DNA of 6,971 nucleotides. Origin: Candidatus Zixiibacteriota bacterium (lineage in GTDB: Bacteria > Zixibacteria > MSB-5A5 > JAABVY01). Of the stretch, positions 1 to 6,387 are shown one piece after another. Position 1 is the stretch's first letter. The number at the start of each line of letters is the position of its first letter. Location of the stretch: NCBI GenBank assembly GCA_014730285.1, contig WJIM01000314.1, positions 1-6,971 of the forward strand, in the 5' to 3' direction. The notes beneath the pieces are model-generated. The model saw only the letters and a program-made list of their open reading frames with translations. It did not search any database and had not been told where the DNA came from. A program made the translations under genes and the position numbers.

Positions 1-5
1 AAAAC

Positions 6-20
6 GGAAGATACTCTTCC
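6..20 (-). other. Short perfect hairpin at the window edge
   Basis: GGAAGA (6-11) and TCTTCC (15-20) are perfect reverse complements around a 3-base loop. Read on the minus strand, the stem is followed by G and four T before the window ends. It could be a small terminator or attenuator in the leader made from the promoter at 73-101, or chance. The missing sequence beyond base 1 prevents a decision. Confidence 0.3.
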
Positions 21-72
21 TTACCAATTAGTATTTTATGCTCTGATAAGGCTATCATAATAATTAGAGCCT

Positions 73-101
73 ATTTTATCTAAATCGGGTCTCAAAGTCA
101 A
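73..101 (-). promoter_or_regulatory. Sigma-70-like promoter reading out of the window
   Basis: On the minus strand a -35-like TTGACT (101 down to 96) is separated by 17 bases from a -10-like TAAAAT (78 down to 73). Hexamers and spacing are close to the general bacterial housekeeping consensus, and the same layout occurs upstream of the 283-residue gene. Transcription would start near base 66 and leave the window, implying a gene on the minus strand beyond base 1 with a leader of at least about 65 bases. The region is AT-rich, so a chance match is possible. Confidence 0.5.
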
Positions 102-187
102 TAAAAATTAACAAAATCGGTGCAAAACGGCAACACCCTTCAGATAAAGCCTTACTATATAAGCATTTTCAGAAAATGTCAGCAATA

Positions 188-248
188 CGATAAATAATAA
201 AAGGCCGTGTCATTACAGCATGCAACTTATGCCATATTGACACGACCT
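188..248 (-). terminator. Long stem-loop terminator after the 283-residue gene
   Basis: Bases 202-221 and 229-248 form a nearly continuous 20-bp stem around a 7-base loop (222-228). It has a single A-A mismatch and a few G-U pairs when read as minus-strand RNA. The stem is followed by UUUUAUUAUUUAU (down to about 190). The hairpin starts about 25 bases past the stop codon at 274-276. Stem plus U-rich tail fits a Rho-independent terminator for the gene at 274-1125. Confidence 0.85.
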
Positions 249-273
249 GATTATTTTTCAAAGAATAATGAGC

Positions 274-1125
274 TTATTTCACAAGTGTCATTTTCTTGCT
301 TTCAATGAAGTCACCGGCTTCTACTCTGTAGAGATACACGCCGCTTCCAACTTCATTGCCTGAATCTGATTTACCGTCCCAGGTAACCATCTTCCAACCC
401 GCATCAAGCTCTTCATTAACCAGGGTCCTTACCTTCTGGCCCATCACATTATAAACGCTGAGTTTTACATTTGAACGTACAGGAACAGCAAACTCGATAT
501 TGGTAGTTGGGTTGAACGGATTGGGATAATTCTGGCCCAATTCGAATTTGGCAGGAATAACTCCCGGATTAATGTCAGTAATGTCGCGGCGATGCAGATA
601 TATCGTATCATTTTCAAATATTGGACGCACTGTATTGCCATCGGCATCAGTAAAAATAAACTCTGTGGCAGGTGGGATAAATGCAGAATCCAAGAAGAAT
701 TGAACGGTGCTGTCGTCAATTAAATCAAGCTCACTAGCCTTGTAAATCATTTCAAATGTACATACCAAGGTATAATCGGTAGTTGCTGTGAAAAATACTG
801 CAGGAGAAAAAACCACCGCTCCCATGATGATCGTATCCGCCTTAAGCTGCAATTGATCTACGGTCACAGTAACATTTCCTGACCAATATGCGCTATCTAC
901 ATCAAAAAGCGGCCTATTCATAATAAAGGACGTCGATGAGGCGCGAAGATCGACAGTGGACTTCATCCAAGCCTCAACGACCAGCGTATCGTTTGTGTCA
1001 TATTGAAAATCAGTTGTCGAGTACTGCAGCTGCACCCAGGCCGTATCATCTTGAGCGCCCGCAACTGCGGTAAATGTGAGAAGCAGTACTGCGGTGATAG
1101 CGATCATTACAATGTTGCGTTTCAT
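274..1125 (-). CDS. Secreted protein with C-terminal type IX-style sorting domain
   Basis: This encodes a 283-residue exported protein of unknown specific function. Residues 1-24 are a Sec signal peptide (MKRN, hydrophobic run, then TAVAGAQ). Residues 25-190 are a beta-rich domain I do not recognise with confidence; alternating polar and hydrophobic strands suggest an Ig- or cohesin-like sandwich. Residues 193-283 are a sorting-type tail: NYPNPFNPTT at 199-208, then VYNVMGQKV, VTWDGKSDSG, GVYLYRV and a basic end (KKMTLVK). This domain family (T9SS type A / FlgD-like Ig) typically directs secretion and surface attachment in FCB bacteria. The frame can be extended upstream to a TTG at 1227, but I chose the ATG at 1125: a strong GGAGG lies 8 bases before it and the signal peptide begins exactly there. 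The gene has its own promoter and terminator, so it is probably monocistronic. Whether the host has a working type IX system cannot be judged here. Confidence 0.9.
   Translation of the reverse strand: MKRNIVMIAITAVLLLTFTAVAGAQDDTAWVQLQYSTTDFQYDTNDTLVVEAWMKSTVDLRASSTSFIMNRPLFDVDSAYWSGNVTVTVDQLQLKADTIIMGAVVFSPAVFFTATTDYTLVCTFEMIYKASELDLIDDSTVQFFLDSAFIPPATEFIFTDADGNTVRPIFENDTIYLHRRDITDINPGVIPAKFELGQNYPNPFNPTTNIEFAVPVRSNVKLSVYNVMGQKVRTLVNEELDAGWKMVTWDGKSDSGNEVGSGVYLYRVEAGDFIESKKMTLVK
277..549 (-). other. Sorting-tail / FlgD-Ig-like domain coding segment
   Basis: This segment encodes residues 193-283 of the exported protein. The order of motifs (GQNYPNPFNPTT, then YNVMGQ, TWDG, SGVYLYRV and a final KKMTLVK) is the recognisable signature of C-terminal sorting domains in FCB-group secreted proteins. 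In species with a type IX system the tail is recognised at the outer membrane and usually removed. It differs completely from the dockerin endings of the three neighbouring genes. Confidence 0.85.
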
Positions 1126-1133
1126 ATTTTTTA

Positions 1134-1138
1134 CCTCC
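1134..1138 (-). promoter_or_regulatory. Strong ribosome binding site fixing the start at 1125
   Basis: The minus strand reads GGAGG, then 8 bases, then ATG at 1125-1123. This near-perfect Shine-Dalgarno sequence decides the start in favour of the 283-residue protein rather than the longer frame opening with TTG at 1227, which adds 34 residues lacking signal-peptide character. Confidence 0.85.
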
Positions 1139-1239
1139 AAAAAGTATAATGAATATATTATTTCAATCCCATAGAATCCATATTTAACAAAAGATTGTGT
1201 ATGTTTGATCCATAATTCAGTTTGCAAATTCTTTTTAGC

Positions 1240-1268
1240 ATAATATAGATACCTATTGTTTTAGTCAA
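1240..1268 (-). promoter_or_regulatory. Sigma-70-like promoter of the 283-residue gene
   Basis: On the minus strand TTGACT (1268 down to 1263) is followed after 17 bases by TATTAT (1245 down to 1240). Transcription would start near 1233, leaving a leader of about 108 bases before the ATG at 1125. The element lies between the hairpin ending the upstream protease gene and the strong ribosome binding site, where an independent promoter is expected. It shares its -35 hexamer and spacing with the candidate at 73-101. Confidence 0.55.
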
Positions 1269-1353
1269 TAAAAAAATTATTTAAATATTGTTGTTAAATG
1301 GCGGGTTTGGGTAAGAAGAAAAAGGTCAGTTAAACAGTTCCATTTTATTATAC

Positions 1354-1389
1354 AATTATCAGGGCGGATAGTTCTCCGCCCTGATAATT
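1354..1389 (-). terminator. 15-bp perfect hairpin after the 813-residue protease
   Basis: Bases 1354-1368 (AATTATCAGGGCGGA) and 1375-1389 are perfect reverse complements around a 6-base loop. The hairpin begins 10 bases past the protease stop codon at 1400-1402. On the minus strand the stem ends in AATT and continues GTATAATAAAATGG, so there is no true U-run. It may be a weak terminator, a 3'-end stabiliser, or act with Rho. The position makes a 3'-end role likely; the exact mode is uncertain. Confidence 0.65.
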
Positions 1390-1399
1390 TATTTATCTT

Positions 1400-3841
1400 C
1401 TAAAATTCACAGCAGTCATTTCCGCCCCACATCGGAGCGCCGGGCGCACAATCGCCGGGAGCGGTACCGCCAATGAAGACATAGTTAATAACCCAGACAG
1501 CGTCAGAGACGTTAACGGTGCCGTCAGAGTTGGCGTCACCGCAGGCCAAAACCGGCTGAGGCTGCGAGCCTCCAATAAATACATAATTAATTACTGTAAC
1601 TGCATCGGAGACATTCACGCTGCCGTCATTATTGGCATCCCCGCATCTTCCCTGGCAGGGTCCCTCGGTGCTAACATAGCCCGGCACGAATACCGGTTCG
1701 TAGCTGAAATATTCGCCGGCTGCAAAATAATCGAAATAGGCATCGCCGAGCCCGATACTGGATTCACCTGTGGCGTTGACCTCGAATTTCATATATAATA
1801 TCGGTCCGCTTCCCGGCTCGAGCGGTTCGGGATCAAAATCATTATTATTATCCGCCCTCAAATGGATATAAGCGCGATTTGTCCCGAATCCAACAACGCT
1901 GGCCTTTTCGAAATATGAACAGCGAGTGCCGTCGGTCAGAACGTCATAGCCAATCCAGGTAAGATTCGGATCGTATGTGAACGGAATCTTTATTTCCCTG
2001 ATTCTTTCCGTATTCTTGAGATTAAAATACACCTCAACCGTATCGCCAACTGACTGCTCTGCTATCTGGTCGACAGAAAGAGTGTCCCCAATCGCAAAGA
2101 CCATGTTAGGATAGGTATAGGTATGCTGTCCGATGGGAGCGGTAATAGTTAGTGAGACATCATAAATACCTGCCTCGGTATATTGATGTGTGGGATTCTG
2201 CTGGTCAGATGTACCGCCGTCGCCAAAATCCCAATCCCAGTCGGTTATACCCGAGGTGGGTGAATTATCGCTGAAACTTACATTGAATGGCGGAAATGTA
2301 TCCAGCTCGGAGGCTGATGTGAAATGGGCTGTCGGCAGAGCCGAGATCGCATTAAAGGCGTTCACACGGCCTGCGCCCAGATCGGGATTACCGATTGGAT
2401 CGGCTGTATTCATTAACAAACTGGTTATTGAATCTTTATCGATTGACGGATCATGCGACCTTACCAGCGCGGCCACTGCGGCCACCACGGGCGCTGAGTA
2501 TGATGTGCCGTTATAACCGCCATATCCGCCCACACCCTGATCACAATCGGTCGTTTCCATATCGACTCCTGCGGCAGAGATATCGATCCAGTCGCCGTAA
2601 TTGGTAAACCAGGCCTGGCTGTCATTGCTTTCAAGTGCTGCCACATTAATGACTCCCGGTGTCAGGGCCATATAGTCCGGGCAGTCGACAGCGTCATTTC
2701 CGGCCGCCACTGTTACCACTATATCAGCGTTCAGGCAATTGATGATCGCCGACCGCATAGAGGTGTTCAATCCATAACCGGGAGAACAAGGGGGCGTATA
2801 TTGAGGCCCGAAGCTGATATTAATAACATCGGCGCCGTTCTGAAGGGCGTAATTCATCGCCTGTACTCCGGCATAACTGTCGACATTGCCCAGCACGCAG
2901 TCATCGGCAAGATATCCGGTTCTGAGACACATGATTCTCACGCCGGGGAAATTGGGATAAAACCCGCCGGCAACTCCGCTGACGCCCTCGCCATTGTTGG
3001 TGGCTGCCGACATTAGTCCGGCAATATTAGTTCCATGACCTCCGAAGTCGACCGGATCGTTGTCATATCCGCCGTAGTCTTCGCCCGGACAGGTCCAGCT
3101 CGAAGGCACGTTACACCAGTCATAGCCGATGAAATCATCGGTCCAGCCGTTACCATCGTCATCAACACCGTTGATATCACCCGGATCGAAGACGCCGCCC
3201 TCGATGGTGCGGCCGTCACCGTCGGCATCCTCGCCCAGATTCTGCCAGATATTCTTGAGAAGATCGGGATGATCCCAGAGCACGCCGGAATCGTTTACGG
3301 CTACAATGATCTCATCACTGCCGGGCTGATAGGTCCAGGTTTCGGGCGCATCGATATCGTTATCATTAGTCTGATGCAGCCAGTATTGATTCGTCAGAAG
3401 GGGATCATTGGACATATCCCGCATCTCATAAATATAGTTGGGCTCGGCCATAACCACATATTCGTTTTTGCCGTACTCGAACACAGCCTGCATCACATCC
3501 ATCTCAGGATCGATAAATATCGCATAAAAATTCGGCAGTCCCAGATCGGCGCTTTTATCGCTGATCTTAGTATTCGCAAAAACCTGTTCGGCTTTTGTCG
3601 CCCCGTATTTTTGATTCAATAAATCGACAGATGGATTTCCGAGGGAGAGCTGATCTCCCTGAAATACCTTTTGATTCTGCGGGATTGCATATTCCTTAAA
3701 TTGGACGATCAGCATCCCGGGAACGATTTTCTCATCCGGGCCAAGCGGCCTGGGTGTGAAACCGGCATCCCCGAGAAGGCTTGAACACAGACCAACCATC
3801 AAAACCAAAGAAAGGAGAAAACAAGTCGTGGCTCTACACAT
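1400..3841 (-). CDS. Secreted subtilisin-like serine protease with PKD, cohesin-like and dockerin modules
   Basis: This encodes an 813-residue exported S8 (subtilase) endopeptidase. Domains in order: signal peptide about 1-25, propeptide-like region about 38-140 (PGMLIVQFKE), catalytic domain about 155-500, PKD about 503-584 (WDFGDGGTSDQQNP), beta-rich cohesin-like domain about 586-725, and two dockerin-type calcium loops at 735-746 and 769-780. The catalytic set is intact: D184 (NDSG), H269 (GGHGT), oxyanion N382 (AAGN) and S447 (GTSYSAP). The flanking residues are atypical: DSG instead of the commoner DTG, HGTN instead of HGTH, and SYSAP instead of SMAxP. Between D184 and H269 is an acidic insert (DADGDG at 205-210, VDDDGNG at 226-232) that probably binds calcium. 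The protein is rich in cysteines, suggesting disulphides. The ATG is preceded by AAGGAG with a 6-base spacer. The gene lies 75 bases after the stop of its paralogue with no terminator between, so co-transcription is plausible. Substrate unknown. Confidence 0.95.
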   Translation of the reverse strand: MCRATTCFLLSLVLMVGLCSSLLGDAGFTPRPLGPDEKIVPGMLIVQFKEYAIPQNQKVFQGDQLSLGNPSVDLLNQKYGATKAEQVFANTKISDKSADLGLPNFYAIFIDPEMDVMQAVFEYGKNEYVVMAEPNYIYEMRDMSNDPLLTNQYWLHQTNDNDIDAPETWTYQPGSDEIIVAVNDSGVLWDHPDLLKNIWQNLGEDADGDGRTIEGGVFDPGDINGVDDDGNGWTDDFIGYDWCNVPSSWTCPGEDYGGYDNDPVDFGGHGTNIAGLMSAATNNGEGVSGVAGGFYPNFPGVRIMCLRTGYLADDCVLGNVDSYAGVQAMNYALQNGADVINISFGPQYTPPCSPGYGLNTSMRSAIINCLNADIVVTVAAGNDAVDCPDYMALTPGVINVAALESNDSQAWFTNYGDWIDISAAGVDMETTDCDQGVGGYGGYNGTSYSAPVVAAVAALVRSHDPSIDKDSITSLLMNTADPIGNPDLGAGRVNAFNAISALPTAHFTSASELDTFPPFNVSFSDNSPTSGITDWDWDFGDGGTSDQQNPTHQYTEAGIYDVSLTITAPIGQHTYTYPNMVFAIGDTLSVDQIAEQSVGDTVEVYFNLKNTERIREIKIPFTYDPNLTWIGYDVLTDGTRCSYFEKASVVGFGTNRAYIHLRADNNNDFDPEPLEPGSGPILYMKFEVNATGESSIGLGDAYFDYFAAGEYFSYEPVFVPGYVSTEGPCQGRCGDANNDGSVNVSDAVTVINYVFIGGSQPQPVLACGDANSDGTVNVSDAVWVINYVFIGGTAPGDCAPGAPMWGGNDCCEF
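1457..1657 (-). other. Dockerin-like module (two repeats) of the 813-residue protease
   Basis: Residues 729-795 hold two copies of a loop-helix repeat spaced exactly 34 residues apart. Calcium-ligand positions are D735, N737, D739, N743, D746 and D769, N771, D773, N777, D780, each loop followed by a helix ending in INYVFIGG. This is the type I dockerin pattern. In cellulosomes such modules bind cohesins; outside cellulosomes their partners are mostly unknown. Confidence 0.85.
1667..2086 (-). other. Cohesin-like beta domain of the 813-residue protease
   Basis: Residues about 586-725 form a beta-rich domain between PKD and dockerin. It opens with VGDTVEVYFNLKN, continues with IKIPFTYDPNL, then GTR-x-x-YFEKA, and ends in PGYVSTE. 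The opening and the late GPILYMKFEV strand resemble cohesin-type domains, and the same blocks recur in the paralogue at 4139-4561. Assignment to the cohesin fold is by eye and not proven; a generic Ig-like fold is the alternative. Confidence 0.55.
2090..2335 (-). other. PKD domain of the 813-residue protease
   Basis: Residues about 503-584 show the PKD signature WDFGDGGTSDQQNPTHQYTE followed by AGIYDVSLTI. PKD domains are extracellular beta-sandwiches common in secreted proteases, where they act as spacers or help bind polymeric substrates. Confidence 0.85.
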
Positions 3842-3916
3842 CTCTGACTCCTTATATAATATTAAACAGCTATATTTTTATTCCAACCAAACATTGAAGG
3901 CGGCAAGGTCGAAGTA
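3842..3916 (-). other. Short spacer between the two protease genes
   Basis: The 75-base spacer contains the AAGGAG ribosome binding site of the downstream protease (3848-3853) and an AT-rich stretch. I see no stem-loop terminator and no promoter with good hexamers and spacing. The two protease genes could therefore share one transcript, although a weak promoter in the AT-rich part cannot be excluded. Confidence 0.5.
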
Positions 3917-6265
3917 TTAAAAACAAGGATCCGGAGGAGAGCCGTTAATAAATATGTAATTGATGATAAACACAGCATCGCTGATGTTTAAGTTATCGTC
4001 ATTATTGGCATCTCCACCGCACTGTGAAACCGGAGGTTCTCCGTTTAAAAATATATAATTTAGGATATGCACCGCATCGGAAACATTCACTGTCTGATCG
4101 CCGTTGGCATCTCCGCGAATATCGCTGGACAGGGATATCTCCGCAGAAGCATACCCAGGTATATAATCGCCAAGAAACGTCGAAAAATCAAGGACATAAT
4201 TGTTAAAAGTAGTAGTATCTATAATTGTCGTTTCTGACGACGGTGTGCCAACATGAAAATAAAGTTTCAAAATATCACCGTCTCCGGCGCCCATTGGAGG
4301 CGATCCACCGCCGTCATTGGCCAGAAGACGAAATACTATTGCCTTTTGAGCGAAATTTAGAGCCACAATCTGTGCCTTTTCGAAATATTCGGTACGGGTT
4401 CCGGCTACGCTGAATGAATCATAAGCGATATCCAAGGGACCGTCATAAGTGATCGGAATAATCATTTCATTAATGGGAATGACGTTTTTCACCCGTACGG
4501 GCACCTCGATATCGGTCGTGGTGAAATCCCCCTCAAAATCGATGCTTTCCAGTGTATCCGCCAGAACATAAACAAAGCTGTCGGCCGTTGTCGAGGCATC
4601 GCCCGAGGCTGCCGATATTTCCTGTGTTATTGTATATGCCCCCGGTTCGGTATAAGTATGCTGGGGATTCTGCAGATCACTCGAATCGCCATCTCCGAAG
4701 TAATACTTCCATGAATTAACATCGAACGGCGAATACCCTGCGAATTCAACAGTTAGCGGCGGTTCACCCATACGCGGAGAAGCGTCGAAGGTGCTGAAAA
4801 GCAATTGAGTGACCGCACCCTGCGCATTGATACGCCCTGCGCCCAAGAGTCCGGCATAGGACGGATTGATCGGATCGATATCCTCTGCCGTATTGAAAAG
4901 AATAGCTTCGATCTCTGATTTGCCTAAATCGGTATTACGAGATTTGATCAGAGCACAAACGCCCGCCACCATCGGGGTGGCCATAGAGGTTCCCGAGAGC
5001 GAGGCGTAAGTCGGTGAACCATGGTTCGAATAAGTTGAATAAATCGAGCTTCCCGGAGCGGAGATATCAACCCAGGCGCCGTAGCTCGAAAATCCGGATT
5101 TGAAATCGCTTTGATTGGTTGAAGCCACCGATACAACCTCCGGCTGTGAGCACAGATAATCGGCATAAGTGTCGTCAGAATTTCCGGCCGCCTTGGCGAC
5201 TACCACCTCATTACCAACGGCATAACTGAGAGCTGCGGCCATACCGCCGGAATTGGATGATCCCCAACTGCAGCTAATTACATCGGCGCCGTTATCGACC
5301 GCATAATAAAAGGCCTGGGCACAGAAATCCATACGAACATACCCGGTCTCATAACCATACTGGGGATGAGGGGCCGACCAGCCGGCACGGAGAGACATTA
5401 TTTTTGCACCTCTCTGTGAAGGGTAATAGCCTCCGGCCACACCCGATATACCAATACCGTTATTTGTCATGGCCGCGGTAATACCGGCGCAATGTGTGCC
5501 ATGACCGTTAAAATCGGTTGGATCGTTATCCGGGGTGGAAGCATCTTCACCCGACCAGGCTCCGGTTACGCTAACCCAGTCCCAGCCGCGAAAATCATCG
5601 ACATAGCCGTTTCCGTCATCATCAACACCATCGGCGCCGTTAATCTCATCCCAGTTGACCCATATATTACCGCTGGTATAAGGAGCCGATCCTCCCAGAT
5701 CGCCATGATCCCAGAGCACACCGGTGTCCACGATAGCCACGATTACTGAACTGTCACCGGTCTCAACCTCCCAGGCATCGGGAGTATCAATATCATTGTC
5801 CTGGGGATCTAAATGATGCCACTGGTTGCCGTATAGATTATCGTTGGGAGTCGCTGCAATTTGATGTATACCCACTTTCTCCACGCTTTCGATACCCGGC
5901 GTGTTTTGAAGCTCCTCTTTAATTTGCGAAAGATCTATCTGTGAAGGAAATTCGATCCTATAGAATCTTGTCAAATCGGCTATGCTCCGGCCCTTTTCCG
6001 GTCTGGTTGAACCGGGAAACAGCCTTTCCAATTTATCAACACCATGCTCGATAAAAGCATTATCCACCTCGAACATGCCGGTTGAAATATTGCCGCCCTG
6101 AGTCTTTACACTGGAAGTCTGAACATGGGATTCAAATTTTACAATTAAAACGCCTTCGGCATATTGAGGCTCAGACCAGTCACTGCCTCCCTCTTCATAA
6201 TAAACCGCCCCTAGATTTGCTGTGCACACGAACAGAATAATAGTTACTGCGATCAATTTTTTCAT
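3917..6265 (-). CDS. Secreted subtilisin-like serine protease with PKD, cohesin-like and dockerin modules (canonical active site)
   Basis: This encodes a 782-residue exported S8 (subtilase) endopeptidase. Domains in order: signal peptide about 1-20 (MKKLIAVTIILFVCTANLGA), propeptide-like region about 36-138 (AEGVLIVKFES), catalytic domain about 145-485, PKD about 488-568 (YYFGDGDSSDLQNPQHTYTE), cohesin-like beta domain about 569-709, and two dockerin-type loops at 719-730 and 752-763. Catalytic residues are D180 (IVDTGV), H255 (NGHGTHCAGI), oxyanion N362 (AAGN) and S427 (SGTSMATP), all in textbook context, so the enzyme should be active. The acidic VDDDGNGYVDDF segment (214-225) is typical of large bacterial subtilases and probably binds calcium. 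The protein ends in DPCF, without the double-cysteine tail of its neighbours. The ATG at 6265 is preceded by GGGAG with a 10-base spacer, slightly long. It is a clear paralogue of the next gene downstream. Substrate unknown; it may be nutritional or may process surface proteins. Confidence 0.95.
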   Translation of the reverse strand: MKKLIAVTIILFVCTANLGAVYYEEGGSDWSEPQYAEGVLIVKFESHVQTSSVKTQGGNISTGMFEVDNAFIEHGVDKLERLFPGSTRPEKGRSIADLTRFYRIEFPSQIDLSQIKEELQNTPGIESVEKVGIHQIAATPNDNLYGNQWHHLDPQDNDIDTPDAWEVETGDSSVIVAIVDTGVLWDHGDLGGSAPYTSGNIWVNWDEINGADGVDDDGNGYVDDFRGWDWVSVTGAWSGEDASTPDNDPTDFNGHGTHCAGITAAMTNNGIGISGVAGGYYPSQRGAKIMSLRAGWSAPHPQYGYETGYVRMDFCAQAFYYAVDNGADVISCSWGSSNSGGMAAALSYAVGNEVVVAKAAGNSDDTYADYLCSQPEVVSVASTNQSDFKSGFSSYGAWVDISAPGSSIYSTYSNHGSPTYASLSGTSMATPMVAGVCALIKSRNTDLGKSEIEAILFNTAEDIDPINPSYAGLLGAGRINAQGAVTQLLFSTFDASPRMGEPPLTVEFAGYSPFDVNSWKYYFGDGDSSDLQNPQHTYTEPGAYTITQEISAASGDASTTADSFVYVLADTLESIDFEGDFTTTDIEVPVRVKNVIPINEMIIPITYDGPLDIAYDSFSVAGTRTEYFEKAQIVALNFAQKAIVFRLLANDGGGSPPMGAGDGDILKLYFHVGTPSSETTIIDTTTFNNYVLDFSTFLGDYIPGYASAEISLSSDIRGDANGDQTVNVSDAVHILNYIFLNGEPPVSQCGGDANNDDNLNISDAVFIINYIFINGSPPDPCF
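3935..4123 (-). other. Dockerin-like module of the 782-residue protease
   Basis: Residues about 715-777 carry two calcium-loop repeats 33 residues apart: D719, N721, D723, N727, D730 and D752, N754, D756, N760, D763. The usual glycine at loop position 6 is Q724 in the first and D757 in the second. The helices end in LNYIFLNG and INYIFING instead of the INYVFIGG seen in the other two dockerins here, so this module is the divergent member. Confidence 0.82.
4139..4561 (-). other. Cohesin-like beta domain of the 782-residue protease
   Basis: Residues about 569-709 match the equivalent domain of the paralogue block by block: TTDIEVPVRVKN, IIPITYDGPL, GTRTEYFEKA, FRLLAN, GDGDILKLYFHV and PGYASAE. 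The conserved blocks in an otherwise divergent region show a real domain, not a linker. The cohesin-like assignment rests on the overall strand pattern and its place next to a dockerin. Confidence 0.55.
4562..4804 (-). other. PKD domain of the 782-residue protease
   Basis: Residues about 488-568 carry FGDGDSSDLQNPQHTYTE followed by PGAYTITQEI, the core of a PKD domain. The usual WDFGDG is YYFGDG here. Confidence 0.8.
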
Positions 6266-6387
6266 GGTTCATCCGCTCCCTATTAAGTTACTTAACGAAA
6301 TACCTAAATAAAACAACAGATTAGACTTAGATTTGTTTCTTTAAATGCACACAAAATCAGTCATAATTTTTATAAGGCGGCAAATTG
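6266..6387 (-). other. Upstream region of the 782-residue protease
   Basis: The 122 bases upstream of the protease follow the terminator of the preceding gene, so a promoter should lie here, but I find no pair of hexamers with good spacing. Visible elements are GGGAG at 6276-6280 (10 bases before the ATG) and a perfect palindrome TTAAGT-T-ACTTAA at 6283-6295, just upstream of the ribosome binding site. The palindrome could be an operator, but it is short and AT-rich. Confidence 0.45.

Larger units (their letters stand above)
1..187. other. Left-edge intergenic region, no gene seen
   Basis: This AT-rich stretch lies downstream of the terminator at 188-248 and holds no convincing coding frame on either strand. 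It contains an outward-facing promoter candidate (73-101), a short perfect hairpin at 6-20, and an odd palindrome at 164-178 (CATTTTC, one central base, GAAAATG). The most economical reading is an intergenic spacer plus the untranslated leader of a minus-strand gene beginning beyond the window. Confidence 0.6.

Noticed and set aside
1126..1227. N-terminal extension of the 283-residue protein, starting at TTG 1227
   Set aside because: The extension starts with a rare codon and lacks a good ribosome binding site, while the ATG at 1125 has a strong GGAGG and begins a proper signal peptide.
1347..1352. TATAAT on the minus strand just after the 15-bp hairpin
   Set aside because: A matching -35 element would have to lie within the hairpin and is not seen; the start would be over 200 bases from the next gene, and a better promoter exists at 1240-1268.
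2190..2607. Two overlapping plus-strand open frames inside the protease gene
   Set aside because: They overlap each other and lie opposite conserved protease sequence, with low-complexity products and no supporting signals.
3035..3622. 195-codon open frame on the plus strand inside the protease gene
   Set aside because: It lies antisense to the conserved catalytic domain of a certain gene; its length follows from the codon composition of that gene, and no family features are visible.
1400..3841. Possible lipoprotein signal (VGLC near residue 19) in the 813-residue protease
   Set aside because: The residue before the cysteine is leucine, which does not fit the usual lipobox, so ordinary signal peptidase I cleavage is more likely.
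6195..6272. Out-of-frame ATG (6272) upstream of the 782-residue protease start, giving a 25-residue overlapping peptide
   Set aside because: It lies only 3 bases after GGAG, too close for good initiation, and its product has no recognisable features. It might slightly reduce protease translation but is probably incidental.
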